Shown here: positions 22,009 to 33,913 of the stretch, in pieces
How positions within the stretch are numbered: position 1 is the stretch's first letter
Layout: each line of letters starts with the position of its first letter
Source of the DNA: Agarophyton chilense
Taxonomy: Eukaryota > Rhodophyta > Florideophyceae > Gracilariales > Gracilariaceae
Assembly (NCBI GenBank): GCA_030374765.1
Contig: JARGXX010000109.1
Coordinates: 62,001-126,000 of the forward strand
Direction of reading: 5' to 3'
Length of the DNA: 64,000 nt
Made by a program: the position numbers and the translations under genes
Notes under the pieces: model-generated
Databases searched by the model: none
Told to the model about the DNA's origin: nothing
Seen by the model: only the letters and a program-made list of their open reading frames with translations

Positions 22009-24042
22009 ATGGCAACAGAACCTCAAAGGAAATTACCAGTTGAGGTTGCAGCGGAAGAGCTATGGCCTTAGCTCGAAGAGCGAGCGAAAGCGCTCGTCAC
22101 CCTCGCGGTCGAGGATGCATTAACAGTAAAGGAGAAGTCGGATACCCGGATGTTTCCGCCCTCAATCGACGTCGATGCATTTACCAGTATTGTGATTGAC
22201 CGAGCAGCTCAAGAGCTATCAGAAAGGATACCTGAAATGGTGAAACTGTATCTCTTTACAGATGCTAGGGAGCATGTTTACCGCGCTGTGCAGGACCTTT
22301 GGGTTTCCGAGGGATTCGCAGAATCCCGACCTACACAGGTGAACATCGCAAAGCGCATACCACAAGGGTTCCAAATGGGTCATGCCACCCATTCCAAACA
22401 CTTACCGACTGCTAGTGAGTACCTACAAGGTTCAAAGCAGAGTCAATAGGTCCCGGGGAAGGTAGATCCTTAAGACATTTATCTGCCACCAGTTACTGGT
22501 TTCGTTAAAAAGGATACCCATGGAGGTGGTCCCAAGGACGATTTTTCTGACTCGTTGGATGAGCGATGAAGAAACCGAAAAGGTAAGAAGCGCAGGACGA
22601 AGAGGGGAAAGAATTGAGGGGATGATTCAGACCCAGACTCGTCGGACTCCAGTTCCGAAACGAGTTCTTCGTCGGATGATGACCGTAAAGGTAAGAAGAA
22701 GAAGAAACCGAACAGGTCGACGAAGAAGTCGTCGAAAAAGAACCGAAAGGGTAGAAAGCGATACAATGAGTCGCCCGACTCTGAGGCGGACACCGAAATG
22801 GACCTGGAGGTGCACCACCCGTTGAACGATATGTTCACCATAGCGGTTGAGAACAGGACTTATCGATTGATCAACAAGTCTTCTGAATACACCGAAGAGG
22901 TTGCTCAGAAGATTACTAAGCACCACAAGAAGCTCAGCTTCCAAATGGGTGACACAACCTTCACAGGTACGGATCCTATTGCGGTGATTGATTTTCTACA
23001 GAAGTTCATGCTGGCATGTGAACGAAATAGTTTTTCCGAGGGCGCTGCTGTGTAGCTATTTCAGTTTTACTTGAAAGGACAAGTTTACTACTTGCTGCAG
23101 GGTAGGATCCGCGGCGATACCTTAGCGATGGATGAGGATGGCACAGAGATGTTGGAGTCATATCCAGAAGTGGTCAATTTCCTTTTGGAAACATACGCCA
23201 CCGATAAGGTTATCCAAGAGGCTTACTCAGAAGTCCTCGCTTACGATCAAAAGCCTGGGTAAACAGAATCGGAGTTGTTGCTCGTGCTGTGGAATCTGGC
23301 AACCCGTTGTGGTAATGTGTTCACTACCTCCAGGTTAAAGTCGCTATTTGCCGACAATGTTGACAAAGCGATCCATTCCCAGGTACACAATTTCCTGGCC
23401 ACTAACCGAAAGGTAGACTACAATGGGCTGGCTCGATACTCCCAGGGCCTTGGAGATACCCTTCGGCTGGGAAAGAGACCAGCCGTGCCTACAACCTCGA
23501 AGGCTAAATCGAAAACGTCGGTCTTGGAAATTGAAGACACCACAACCTCAGAGGGTAGCTCGCACATCGAAGTACCTACAGGAACCGCTATCCACTTGGT
23601 AGTGACCCAGGGGCGGTTCTCGAAACTTTCGACGGTAGGAAGTTTGTCGTCAACGCGTACACCACACTCCGTACAATCGCCGCCAAGTGCGATGAGCTCG
23701 CAGAGGATGCCAGTAGTGATCTCCCATCATTCGATACCTACACCCTACGCCACTGATCTTACCAACCAGGTTTCGAAACCCCCCTCAATGGTAACGCGAG
23801 ACTCCCAAACTGGAGGTCTCGTTTGCTGGTTCTGTCTCGCGACTGTCCATTTGGCAAACAATTGCGCTAACTTACCTCCAGGGATGAGAGACCAGTTGAT
23901 TCAGGCTCGCATGCAGAATCACCAACGCCTCTATGGGTCTTCAACGAAAGCAACAAATAGGTTCCAACCCCGTACACCGGTACAGGTCAATACCATCGAG
24001 GAAACACCAACCTTGGACTCAACCCCTCCCGTACAGGAGTAA
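22009..24042 (+). pseudogene. gag: gag of element C, with CCHC zinc knuckle
   Basis: A single frame runs from the first ATG at 22009 (homology with element B may begin near 21901) to a stop at 24042, with in-frame stops at 22069-22071, 22447-22449, 23053-23055 and 23260-23262 and more in the linker 22450-22797. Order: N-terminal helical region; a linker first Lys/Arg-rich and then Ser/Asp-rich; the capsid-like segment (FTIAVENRTYRL, DPIAVIDFLQKFMLACE); a YPEVVNFLLETYATDKVI block also present in B; and near 23824-23868 the nucleocapsid zinc knuckle C-x2-C-x4-H-x4-C (CWFC....H....C). It is the best-preserved gag of the three and helps read the other two. Confidence 0.85.
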
Positions 24043-24229
24043 AACACCGAACGGTGGGCCTTATGGCCGAATCCAACCTTTAATTGGAAGGCCAATTGAA
24101 GTGCAATGCCCTTAAAGGGGGTTTCTTCCCAGGACTTATAGATTTCGCTCGCCTGAGGACTAGCTTGGTCTATGACAAGCTATATCTCTATTGCGTGCCG
24201 ATGGCCGGTTAGGACCCAAAGTGCACACT

Positions 24230-24990
24230 GGTGGAAAACGTAAACTGCACGTATGCCGACGCTCGAGTGCGAGGCGTGCCACACGTGGCCCGGATTCTAC
24301 CTAATGGTTAGTATTATTTAGTATTATTTAGTATTTATTTAGCTACGCTATCGCTATTTAGTGTCTAATTTTCGGGCGCGCGCCCACTGTCAGGGGCCGC
24401 ACGCCACACTACATAGGAGGTTGAGCGCTGCTCCCCAGTAAACACCCTCTCTGGAGATCCCAAGGAGGGATTCCGGGCTCTGAACTTTTTGCCTTCGGCG
24501 TGTCTTCACCGCATACTGCGTGAGCGCCCGTTGCACGTTAGTTCATCCAACCCTCTGTCGACCAGAGTGCTACCACCACCGTGGGTTCATATTTAGTCGC
24601 CGACACTTGTCGTAGTTTCGCTCCTGTATAGGGTTTCGCCCCCGTTTTCCTCTTGTTCTCCTTTTTTGGCTCTCGTGAGTGGCCGCCTCACTCACCTCGC
24701 TCGTCCACCTCATACGAGTGTTTCCTCGCTCCTTTTCCGACAATCGCCGTGGTACCGCCCCGCCTAGGATTGGTCACACCCCGGACTGTGCCGTGCTCAC
24801 CTTAACACTCTAGGTATATCCCGCCGGATTGGTCTCGGTCTTACACCCGACTTCGTCGTGCCTTTCCAGAGTAGCTCTGTTTCTGTGCTGCGCTGGGACG
24901 TGTCTCCTCCGCCTGAGGCGTGTCTCTCAGGAGAGGAAGATCCCGAACATCTTCGTGGTGTCTCCGCTCCAAGCGTTGTCCTACACCAAT
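24230..24990. other. Extra non-coding stretch between gag and protease of element C
   Basis: In element B the end of gag overlaps pol and the protease motif follows within about 0.2 kb. In element C about 1.1 kb separates the gag stop from the protease motif, so roughly 0.75 kb is extra. It holds a short AT-rich repeat (TTAGTATTATTTAGTATTA near 24306) and CT-rich sequence, and no domain. It may be a small insertion such as a solo LTR, but I found no convincing ends or target duplication. Confidence 0.35.
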
Positions 24991-27900
24991 CGATACCCAG
25001 AACCTTGAAGGTGGAGGAGAACACGTCACAACCAGTTCCGGTTTGTCATATGAAGTACAAAAACTATAAACTACGTGCTTCAATGTGTTTCACCGATCGC
25101 CTGGCGGTTCCGGTCACCTGCGTGTTGGATACGGGGGCCGGCCCAAACGGCCTGAACTCCCGCGTCATACCTGAGGCGGTACTTCAGAACTTGAGCCGAC
25201 CTCCCGACAACAACCCGCTGGTGGATGCAAATGAGCGCCCATTAAACCTTCGAGTTATGCTCCCAACTGTGATGCAGCTCGGACACCTCAAGGTAAGACT
25301 GAAATTCGTTGTTGTCGACCGTTTACCAACAGACTGCCTACTAGGTACGAACTTCATTGCCAGACTTGCCAAAGCATTCCTTTCTGGTTCCCGTACCGTC
25401 GCCCTACGTCACGGGGGACGAATTGCCATTTTAGGTAATACGGAAACCAAACGGGGATGGTTCGTCAAACCGAAGAAGACGATATCCACCGAAACGGTCT
25501 CCAACAAAGTGCACCTTACCAAACAGGTTGTTATCACGCCAATGCACCAAATATTGGTACCGGTGTCGTGTGGGACCCCCGGGCTGGTCATACTACAAAA
25601 CCATCCGAGGTTAGCACATCGACACCTCACCTTGATGGCCAACGGGATTGTCGACAACATCCCAAATCAACCCTTTAAGGTATGTCTCAGCAACTTCAGC
25701 AGTCACTACGTGAAGTTACCGAAAATACCAATGTTGGCATCGCACTACCGGTACCACAAGGGGTCTTCACCGTAGCTCACACTGATCTCGGCGAGGTCAC
25801 CTTCGATAAGGAAGGGGGGTGCGCAAATGCCTCCACAACCACGAAGGTATCGATAAACATCAACTTGGAATCAAAGCTAACCGATAAGGTATCGGTAGAC
25901 AAAGAAGAAGAACCTGACCCTGAGAGGCAATGGCAAGATACAGTCCAGATCGGTGAAGAAAACGGCGAACTACGGAGCCGTATTCTCGACCTTCTGGAGG
26001 AGTTCGAAACCATGTGGTCAGGCCATCTGGGCCAAATTAAGGCCACACAGCATCGCATCGAGCTCCTCCCTGACTCGAAGCCGATTTATCAGCAACCAGA
26101 CCGTGCAGGTCCGAAGACGAGAGAGATAGAACTCAAAGAAGTGGAGCGAATGATCCAAGAAGGTGTAATTGAACCAGCCAACTCAGATTGGGCTAGTCCC
26201 GTGGTTCTGGTTAAAAAAAAGGGGATAACTGTATGAGGTTTTTTGTGGACTACAGGAGGCTCAATAGAGTGACCATCAGGTATTCGTACCCGATACCTAG
26301 AATGGATGAGTGCATCGACTCCTTGGGAGATGCGCAGATATTTACCACGTTGGATGCCAATTGTGGTTATTGGCAGGTACCCGTAGGTGAGAAAGATCGA
26401 GACAAAACGACCTTCACGTGCCATGCAGGTTTGTTTCGCCTCACGCGGATGCCATTCGGGTTGCGCAATGCTCCAGCCACCTTTCAAAGGGCGCTAGACA
26501 TCATCCTTTCGAAGGTTAAGTGGACAACCGCCTTGGAATACATCGATGATGTAATCATCTACTACAGATCGGTAGAAGAGCATTTTGCTCACGTGCGCAC
26601 CGTACTGACCCTCCTAGCTGAGGCGGGGGTGACGCTGAAGCTACGCGAATGCGTCTTCTTTACCGGAACGGTTGAATACCTGGGCCACATCATAGGCCCT
26701 GGTACCCTAGAGGTTGCGCCGAGCAACATTAGAGCCGTACAGGAGGTCAAGGTGCCACGATCCCAGACAGACGTACGATTCTTTATAGGTTTATGCAACG
26801 TCTATTGTCGCTTCGTGAAGGGCTTCGCGAAAATAGCGGCTCCCCTCAACAAGAAGCTCCAGAAAGGTGAACCTGAACGATTTGAGAATCTATCGAACGA
26901 CGAAATGGATACCTTTGAGGAATTGAAACGAGCGCTGTTGTCGCCGCCAATCTTAGCGTTACCGAAAACAGGTCTACCGTACACGCTGGACACGGATGCA
27001 TCCCATGCCCAAATTGGTTGTTGTCTCATGCAGGAGCAGCATAACGGAGACAAATTACCTATAGGGTACTGGAGCCGCGCTATGAATGAGGCATAGCAGA
27101 ACTACACGGTAACCTAGAAGGACTATCTAGCAGTAGTGTGGAGCATTTTGATACTCCGTCCATACCTGTATGGTGAGCGCTTTACGTTGCGCACGGACCA
27201 CGACGCCTTAAGGTGGATCCTACGACTCGCAGATGCGTCTGGTAGACTTGCACGTTGGAGGTTGAGACTGTCGGAGTTTGAAAACGACGTACAGTACCGT
27301 CCAGGTATCAAGCACAACATAGCTGATGCTATGTCACGCTTAAACACCTCAGGGTTAGAGACAGAACCTGTGGACGATGACATACCTTGATTTTTGGTGT
27401 CATCAAACCAAAATGGTACCGGCGAACACCTAGAAGGATGTCGGGACTTACCTGAAGAAGGTGCTTTGCAGAACATCGACATGGCAACGCAGATACTGAC
27501 CCTAGAGGAAACGAACGTCATGCCAGTAACCCGAGAGGACTTCCTACGAGAACAGGCCCATGATGCGTCCTGCAGAACCCTGGCTGACCAAATTGGTTTC
27601 AAAGGATCAAAATTCGATGTGGACCACAATGGGTACATCGTGAAAAGGTCAACCTTGGATGGTAGCCTTCAAAAGGTGGTTCCGAAGGCGCTTCGCCTGA
27701 TATTCTTGTATCTCGCGCACTACCCGCGACTATCGGGACACTCCGGTGCCACCAGGATGTATAACACCTTGAGGCAACAGTTCTACTGGTCTCATATGGC
27801 CCATGATGTCTATACCTTTCTAGGTAAATGCGAATCCTGTGTTCGTACCCGCGGTGGTATTCGAAAGCATCGAAAGTACCTCAAGCTGTTTCCAGCAGCG

Positions 27901-28737
27901 GGTCCGCTGGAGTTTGTTGCGATAGACCTTCTAGGACCACTTCCCAAGACCAAGAATGGGTATCAGCACATTCTAGTGATCACCGACAGGTTCTCAAAGC
28001 TCACGAGAGCGATACATATAAAGGATACGAAGTCAACAACGCTGGCGATCGCGTTCCTCAACAATTGGGTCTACTCGTACGGTGCACCACTGTACCTACT
28101 TACCGATATGGTTCAAACTTGGCATCGAAGTTCTTCGAAGCAGTCTGTAACCTCTTGGGTATCAAGCACTATTTCACTACTGCCTACCACCCGCAGACGA
28201 ACGGACAGGTCGAGCGCTTTAAGCACACATTGGTATCAAGGCTACGACACTATACGGAAGAGCACCAAACTGGGTGGGATGAGCTGGTGCAACCGCTTAC
28301 CTACTCCTATAACCTTCAGGTACACCGGTCAACGCAGACCACTCCCTTCGATTTGGTTCTTTCGCGACACCCCCCAGGTGTTGTAGTGCAGGGAGATCAT
28401 ACCACCAGCACTGCAGCTGGCGCACTGACCCCTGCCCAGGTCCAGCGAAATACCCTTGTGAAGTTGAGGAGGGCTCTCAAACATGCAGAGAGCCGCCTCA
28501 TTGCAGCCCAGAAGCCGTACAAGGCCGACTACGACCGTAGGGTAGCCAAAGTGGTCTCTGTATCTTCGGGACAGTATGTCTACAAAGACAACCCACCCTC
28601 AGGTAAAAGACCACGACCGGGTGATGAAGTGGACGATGAAGCTATTGATAGAGATATCAATTCGAAGCTTCTACCCAATTCATTGGGACCTTGTAAGGTA
28701 TTGAACGCACCAGACCACACCGTTACGGTTGCGTCAT
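24858..28737 (+). pseudogene. pol: pol of element C, left part: protease, RT, RNase H, integrase
   Basis: The aspartic protease motif is intact here (LDTGAGPNG near 25126). A frameshift near 25700 and another at an A8 run (26213-26220) precede reverse transcriptase, which keeps FFVDYRRLN, YPIPRMDEC, TTLDANCGYW and YIDDVIIYY, so both catalytic Asp sites remain. RNase H begins at LDTDASHAQIG (near 26988), is interrupted by TAGs at 27094 and 27115, and continues as TLRTDHDALRW. Integrase shows a His-His-Cys-Cys finger (H...GHSGATRMY...C..C, near 27720-27840) and a DDE core (FVAIDLLGPLP, LLTD, and NGQVERF after a frameshift near 28110). The frame ends abruptly after HTVTV, where the nested transposon begins at 28738. 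Confidence 0.9.
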
Positions 28738-28754
28738 TGTTCTCGGAATGCTAG
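28738..28754 (+). repeat. Left TIR of the nested transposon
   Basis: TGTTCTCGGAATGCTAG; its reverse complement is at 39101-39117 with one change. Further CTAG-containing motifs follow near 28859, 28882, 28905 and 28923. Confidence 0.8.
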
Positions 28755-29041
28755 TTCAGTGGTCAAAAAAGGACGAATTGAAATGACCGAAAAACCCGTG
28801 AATTTATCCAAATTTGGAGGTGTTCATTTCCGAAAATATTTTCATTTGTTCATTAGTGCTAGTTTGTATGGGAAGGAAAACTAGCACATATCTGCAGTTT
28901 TTCTAGTTTTGATGGAGGTAAAACTAGCGTGAATCTTTCTGTCGCCGCAGTTTAAAGGTAAAAGTAGAGAAGTGGTGCAGGAGCAGATTCAATCTTTGTG
29001 CGCTCTAGAATGACAGATTAGTACAAACAACCGGTCCCAAA

Positions 29042-32000
29042 ATGGACCTCAAAATAGAAATTGAACATTTAATACCATCCATATCAATCGCAATAGAATC
29101 GCAGCCCGACCTGGCAGACCTCACGTGCCTTGCATTCTATATTATTCTCCACCGCCCTCCCCTGTCACGTGCCCTGTGTGCGCCATACTCTCTCTCCGTC
29201 TACGCCCCCTACCAACTTCTTTCCCACCACCTCTCCTCCACCCACCAGCGGCACCAGAGAAGGTGCCCTCATCGCCTCTCCGCCAACAAGCGCTTCCTCT
29301 CCCCTGGCGGAAATGAACCCAACTTCCCCCCCCGCACAAAACGCCACAAGTCCACCTCACAACTCCCCCCTCATCCTCCTCCCTCACATCGCCCTTCCGA
29401 CAACGTCCCTCTCGCACACCATGACTCCTATCTCCAAGACCAGCTCTCTCTCTCCCTCCACACCGAGGACGCCATCCACGTCGCCACTGCCCCTCTCGGT
29501 TCCCCCTCCTCTCTCGCTCTCTCCCCCTCCCTCCTTCCACTCCCCCCCTCGACAACCCCCACCTGTAGAAAATGGTCCTCTACATCTCTTCCATCGCCTC
29601 CAAGCTTGGACAACGAAAGGCTGACGAACTCATCACTCTCCTTAATGATCCCCACTTCTCCGAATCAACATTCCAGAACTCAGTCTCCTCCGCAAAGCAA
29701 TGCCTCGAGCTCCAGGCAGACCTCTTCCACCAGAGAATCAGGTCCATTGGTTTCGCCCCCTCCACCATCTTCGATCCCCACAAACGCTTCTCCGCAACCC
29801 TCTTCCAGAAAGACGCAATCCATGTCCTCAAACAACAGCTCGCCCTCGCCCACTTTAAGAACACCTTTTTCCACCCCATCTCCCAAACATCCGCCTCCGG
29901 CTCCCCCGCCTTCGCACACCCCATGGCAGCCACCCTCGGCTCAAAAGTCGTCCCCGCGCTCAAGACCGCCATCATGCAGTCCACAAAAGATAACATCGTC
30001 TGGCATCTCCCTCACTCCACCGGTATCGACTCCTTCATCGGCCTCGTCTAAATCTACTCCGACAAGTCCTCTACCTCTCTCAAATCTTCTTCCATCACCT
30101 CCTATCCCCTCCACATCACCCTTCTCAACTTCTCCGACTCCTTTCGGCGCAAATACATCTCCGACAATCTCACACTCCTCGGCTATCTTCCCACCTCCTT
30201 CACCGCAATCAATCCTTCTCCAGATGCAGATATCATCACTCATTCCTCCTCCATCCCCCGCCAAACAAAAATGGAACTCATACAGCAGACCATCTCCTCC
30301 CTCCTTCAACCTCTCTTCTCTTCCGCCCTCCCCGGTTTCACCTTCCGCGACGCAGACGGCGTTCTTCGTCAATGCCACCCCATCATCGCCAGCTACTGCG
30401 CAGACATTCCTGGGGCAAAGGATATTCTCGCCATCTCCCACGGCACCCGCCCCCAGCACCCCTGCCACAGATGCTCTGTCCCTCGCTCACAACTCCACCA
30501 ACGCACTCACGCCCATCCCCCTCGATCTCTTCCACTCACCCTTGTAGCCCGCAACAAACACTTCTCCCTCCTCAAGGACTCCGAAGCAGCTCTCCTCGCC
30601 CGCAAGCCAAGAGTCTCGCGCAACTTCAAGGAACAAGCTCTCCAAGCACTCCACTCCCTCTCCCTCGCAAAATACCCCTCCCTCTTGGAGTCTTACCCCC
30701 TTTTCAACATCACCCCCCTCCTCACCCCATACAACATCTTCCCCTTCGAAACCCTCCAAAACTTCCACCTCGGCGTTTCCAAACTCATCAAGCTCGCCGC
30801 CATCGAACGTCTCAGATCAGAACACCTCTTCACCACCATCAGCTCCACAAACTCCCGCCGTTCCTTCCACTCCGTCCGCACCTCCATCCTCAAGCACTCC
30901 AACTTCATCCTCACCGCCATCGAAAATCATTCCCCAGCTACCGGCCTCCACATCGACTTCTCTACTTCCGAAAGCGGACAGTCCCTCAACGGCTTCTTCA
31001 CAACTAACGGCGTCCGCGGCATGCTAGAAGCAAAAGACTACCGCGCCCTCGACATGGTCTTCCCCTTCATCGGCGCCTTCTTCGACCGCTGCTGTGACGA
31101 AGCCAATTCCGCTCCCATCACAACCGTCTTCTCCAAGTACACAGACCTCCTCCTCACCTCCATGTGCTACAACTCCGTCCCCGAATAGACCACTTCTCGT
31201 CTTGCCAAACTCGCCTCCCAAATCCATTCCTTCAAGCACAGAGCTGTCGATGTTCTGGGTCCATACCATACCTCCAACCTCGGCACCCTCAAATTCCACC
31301 TCCTCGATCACATCGTAGACGACATTCGACGCTTTGGGGGTCTCCACTTCAACGATGCAGGCATCTTCGAACAAGCCCATACCCTCTTCAAAGCACATTA
31401 CTCCCGAACCTCCAAGCGCAGACCCACCGCGCACAACGAAACCATCCGTGCCATCGAACGCTCCGATGCCGTCAACAATTGGATTTCTCTCTCCGCTAAT
31501 CCTTCCGTCACCTCATCCTCCCATGCCCCTCCTCCTCCCTTCCAAGCCCGCAAACCAGGTTTCGTCCGTGATGGCAAGCACACCTCCTTTTCCGATCTCA
31601 TCACCGCTCACAAATTCCTTCAAGCAAACCCCCACTCAACAATCTCTTCCCTTCAGGACCTCTTCTCCTCAGACACTATCGCCATCATCTCACAGATTGG
31701 AACCCTCGCACTCCCCTCCTTCGTCACATTTACACTCGAAACACTAGCTCTCAACCAGGACTCTCCCACTCTCCGCCAAACCCGTCTCACATTCGTCAAT
31801 TCCGCATACGTCGTCGGCGGCTTCACCCCAACCCTAGACGACTACATCGCCGATCGAAACGAGCTCGCCGTCAAAGATCCCCCTCTCCCACTCATTCAAC
31901 GTATCTTCGCTGCTCCCTCCTTCGGTCCCTCTAAAACCCCAAAGTTCTCCCACATCCTCGTTGCCGGTTCCAGCTTCTCCAACCCCACTCCCACCGCCTG

Positions 32001-32430
32001 GGTCTGCAAGCTCAACTCTCTTCTTCGCTTCACCACCCCTTCTTCCCCTTCCACTCATGACGAGTTCGCCTTCGTTCAGTTCCTCGAACTCGTTCCACCC
32101 CAGGATCAAGTCGATGTCTCTCTCAATTGCATCTGCCTCCGATGGGCAACAGACGACGAACAAAACCACACCGCAAACCCCCTTCCTATCTCAAACACTT
32201 CCAACTCCGACAACGTCTCCCCCTGGTTCGGCCTCGTACCATCCTCTTCCATTCTCGGCCCCGTTCATGTACTTCGCCAAAACTACCCCGCACCCCCCTT
32301 CACCCCTCGATTGCACTGGCGCTTCCATCGATTTTACCTCAACAGATTCTACCGAGACCCAACTGCCAAGCCCTACTTCTCCAACACCAACCGCTGGTGG
32401 CACAACACCACCACTGGGTGGCACCCATAA
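29042..32430 (+). pseudogene. Plavaka-like transposase (RNase H-fold, CACTA/KDZ relatives), degenerate
   Basis: From 29572 one frame runs to a TAA at 32430, interrupted by TAA at 30049-30051 and TAG at 31186-31188. Signatures in order: an N-terminal-type helix ELITLLNDPHFSES; IYSDKSS followed by YPLHITLLNFSDSFRRKY and LTLLGYLPTS, which is the LYSDKT...YPVYLTIGNIPK..RRK...LLGYLPT block of Plavaka transposases; an ADIPGAKDILAIS segment with a CHRC zinc finger near 30466-30477; ITPLLTPYNIFPFETLQNFHLGV; and KFHLLDHIVDDIRRFGG near the end. Upstream, a CPVC and a downstream H....H suggest an N-terminal C2H2 finger broken by a frameshift near 29190. The coding strand is very rich in C and T. Family assignment is from remembered motifs. 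Confidence 0.75.
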
Positions 32431-32539
32431 TAATACCTCCCAAGGCACATGATCCAATAAAATAGTCACTGCTGCTTTTCTTCCATAGCCGACCCCCATC
32501 TTGCTCCACCTCCTTACCCCCTTATCCCCCCGTACCTTA

Positions 32540-33531
32540 TCACTCTCCCACTCCTTGCCTACTCCCCAACGCTAAGCGCTTGAACCGTGGTTCTTCTGGT
32601 CCACATGACGCTATATAGCAATCTAACACCGCTCCAAGTCTTTTCGTGAGATTCTCCATGAAAAACTCCTCCCTTATCGCCAGATAGATTTTCTCTCTCG
32701 ACGGTATCCATAACCCAACCGTCGCGATTCTCTCCTTATTCCCACTCACATCTCTACGATTCCCTCCACAGAATTCATCATTCTAAAACTCCTCAGCATA
32801 CTCATCCTTCACCATGTTCCAGGCAACCCTCAATATGTCCTCAACGCCCCCGCGATTAGACCACTACTGGGTCCACCTATTCTACCATCCCCACCACGGC
32901 TACTCTCTATTCTCCGTTTCTGTATCTCATCATCACCGTCCTCTTCCCTCATACCCTTTAACGATGCCCCTGCTTCTTCAACGCCTCTGAGGCGGGATCC
33001 ACGTTCTCCGATCATTCTCTCTCCCTCCTTACGCCACTTCGTCCTCTCATTCGGAATCTCTTCACCTCCTTCAGGTGCAGAGCATGGATTTACCGGCTCC
33101 ACATCAGCTGAAGACGTGAGTACAGCACTTAGAGTCCGCTCGGGTGCATCCCCTCTCCTTGTCCTCCCTGGAGCTCTGCTCGCCCTCCCCTGCAATCCAC
33201 TTCTAGGTACACGCGTGCGGTTGCTTCACACGCCATCCCGTTTTCCATCGCCGCTCCGCACCATCTCTCCCGTAGGCGACGTGATTTGCTCCGCACTCTC
33301 CTCCGTCACCGTCTCCTTTGCGCGAACAGCCTTTCCTTTGCCCCCACTCGCCTCTCCTTCCCCACCATCTTGCCTTGATCTACCTCTCAGGCGCACGCCT
33401 CCCTTCTCTCCACTCGCGCCCTGGAGCCTACGCCCCTTGTCCCTTCCGCCCTCCGCATCCCCTCCATGCCGCCGTGATTTTGTACGGCGCCCGCTAGTGT
33501 TCTCGCTTCTCGATTTGCGCTTCGGAGCCAT
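32540..33531 (-). pseudogene. Basic low-complexity ORF of the nested transposon
   Basis: On the minus strand the frame from the ATG at 33531 begins MAPKRKSRSENTSGRRTKSRR and stays rich in Arg, Lys, Gly and Glu to a TAG at 33226-33228. It then continues in the same frame from 33195 to 32830. A third piece in another frame, 32749-32540 (IATVGLWIPSREKIYLAIREEFF), may be its C-terminal end. The basic start suggests a nuclear or DNA-binding protein. No domain was recognised. It diverges from the cargo gene that begins at 33914. Confidence 0.4.
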
Positions 33532-33913
33532 GGTTGAAGAGAGAGAGAGAGCGATCGTGGTATGGTCTTCCACGCGTTGCAATGCGATGGATGGGAGAGA
33601 AGCTTCGAAACATTCTGCTTCCAAAAAATATACCTCCACCGTTTTCGTGTTCTCAGAAAACCCCCAAACTTTTCAGATATTTTAAATATGCGCTCGAACG
33701 CACCAGATATTGGAAAAGTATTCTCCTTCGGTGTACATGACTTTCCTTTAGCATATGTACTACGTCACGCTTTGACGTTATATGTAGCGACAAACATAGT
33801 AAAAGCCCACAATATCTGGTACACTACAATGAAGTAAAGTAACAAAAGCGATGCACTTTTAATCGATTACTATGACTGGCGTGTTATTCATACTCCAGAT
33901 ATACTCGGTTCAA
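33532..33913. promoter_or_regulatory. Divergent intergenic region of the nested transposon
   Basis: This AT-richer 382-bp gap separates the minus-strand ORF starting at 33531 from the plus-strand cargo gene starting at 33914. It is the natural place for a shared promoter. No specific element was identified. Confidence 0.3.

Noticed and set aside
29941-30468. Gly/Asp-rich minus-strand frame
   Set aside because: The reverse of the C/T-rich transposase sequence, with no domain.
29042-30547. Long Ser/Pro-rich plus-strand frame of 501 codons
   Set aside because: Low complexity from the C/T-rich strand. The other plus frame holds the transposase motifs. Only its first part may contribute the N-terminal finger after a frameshift.
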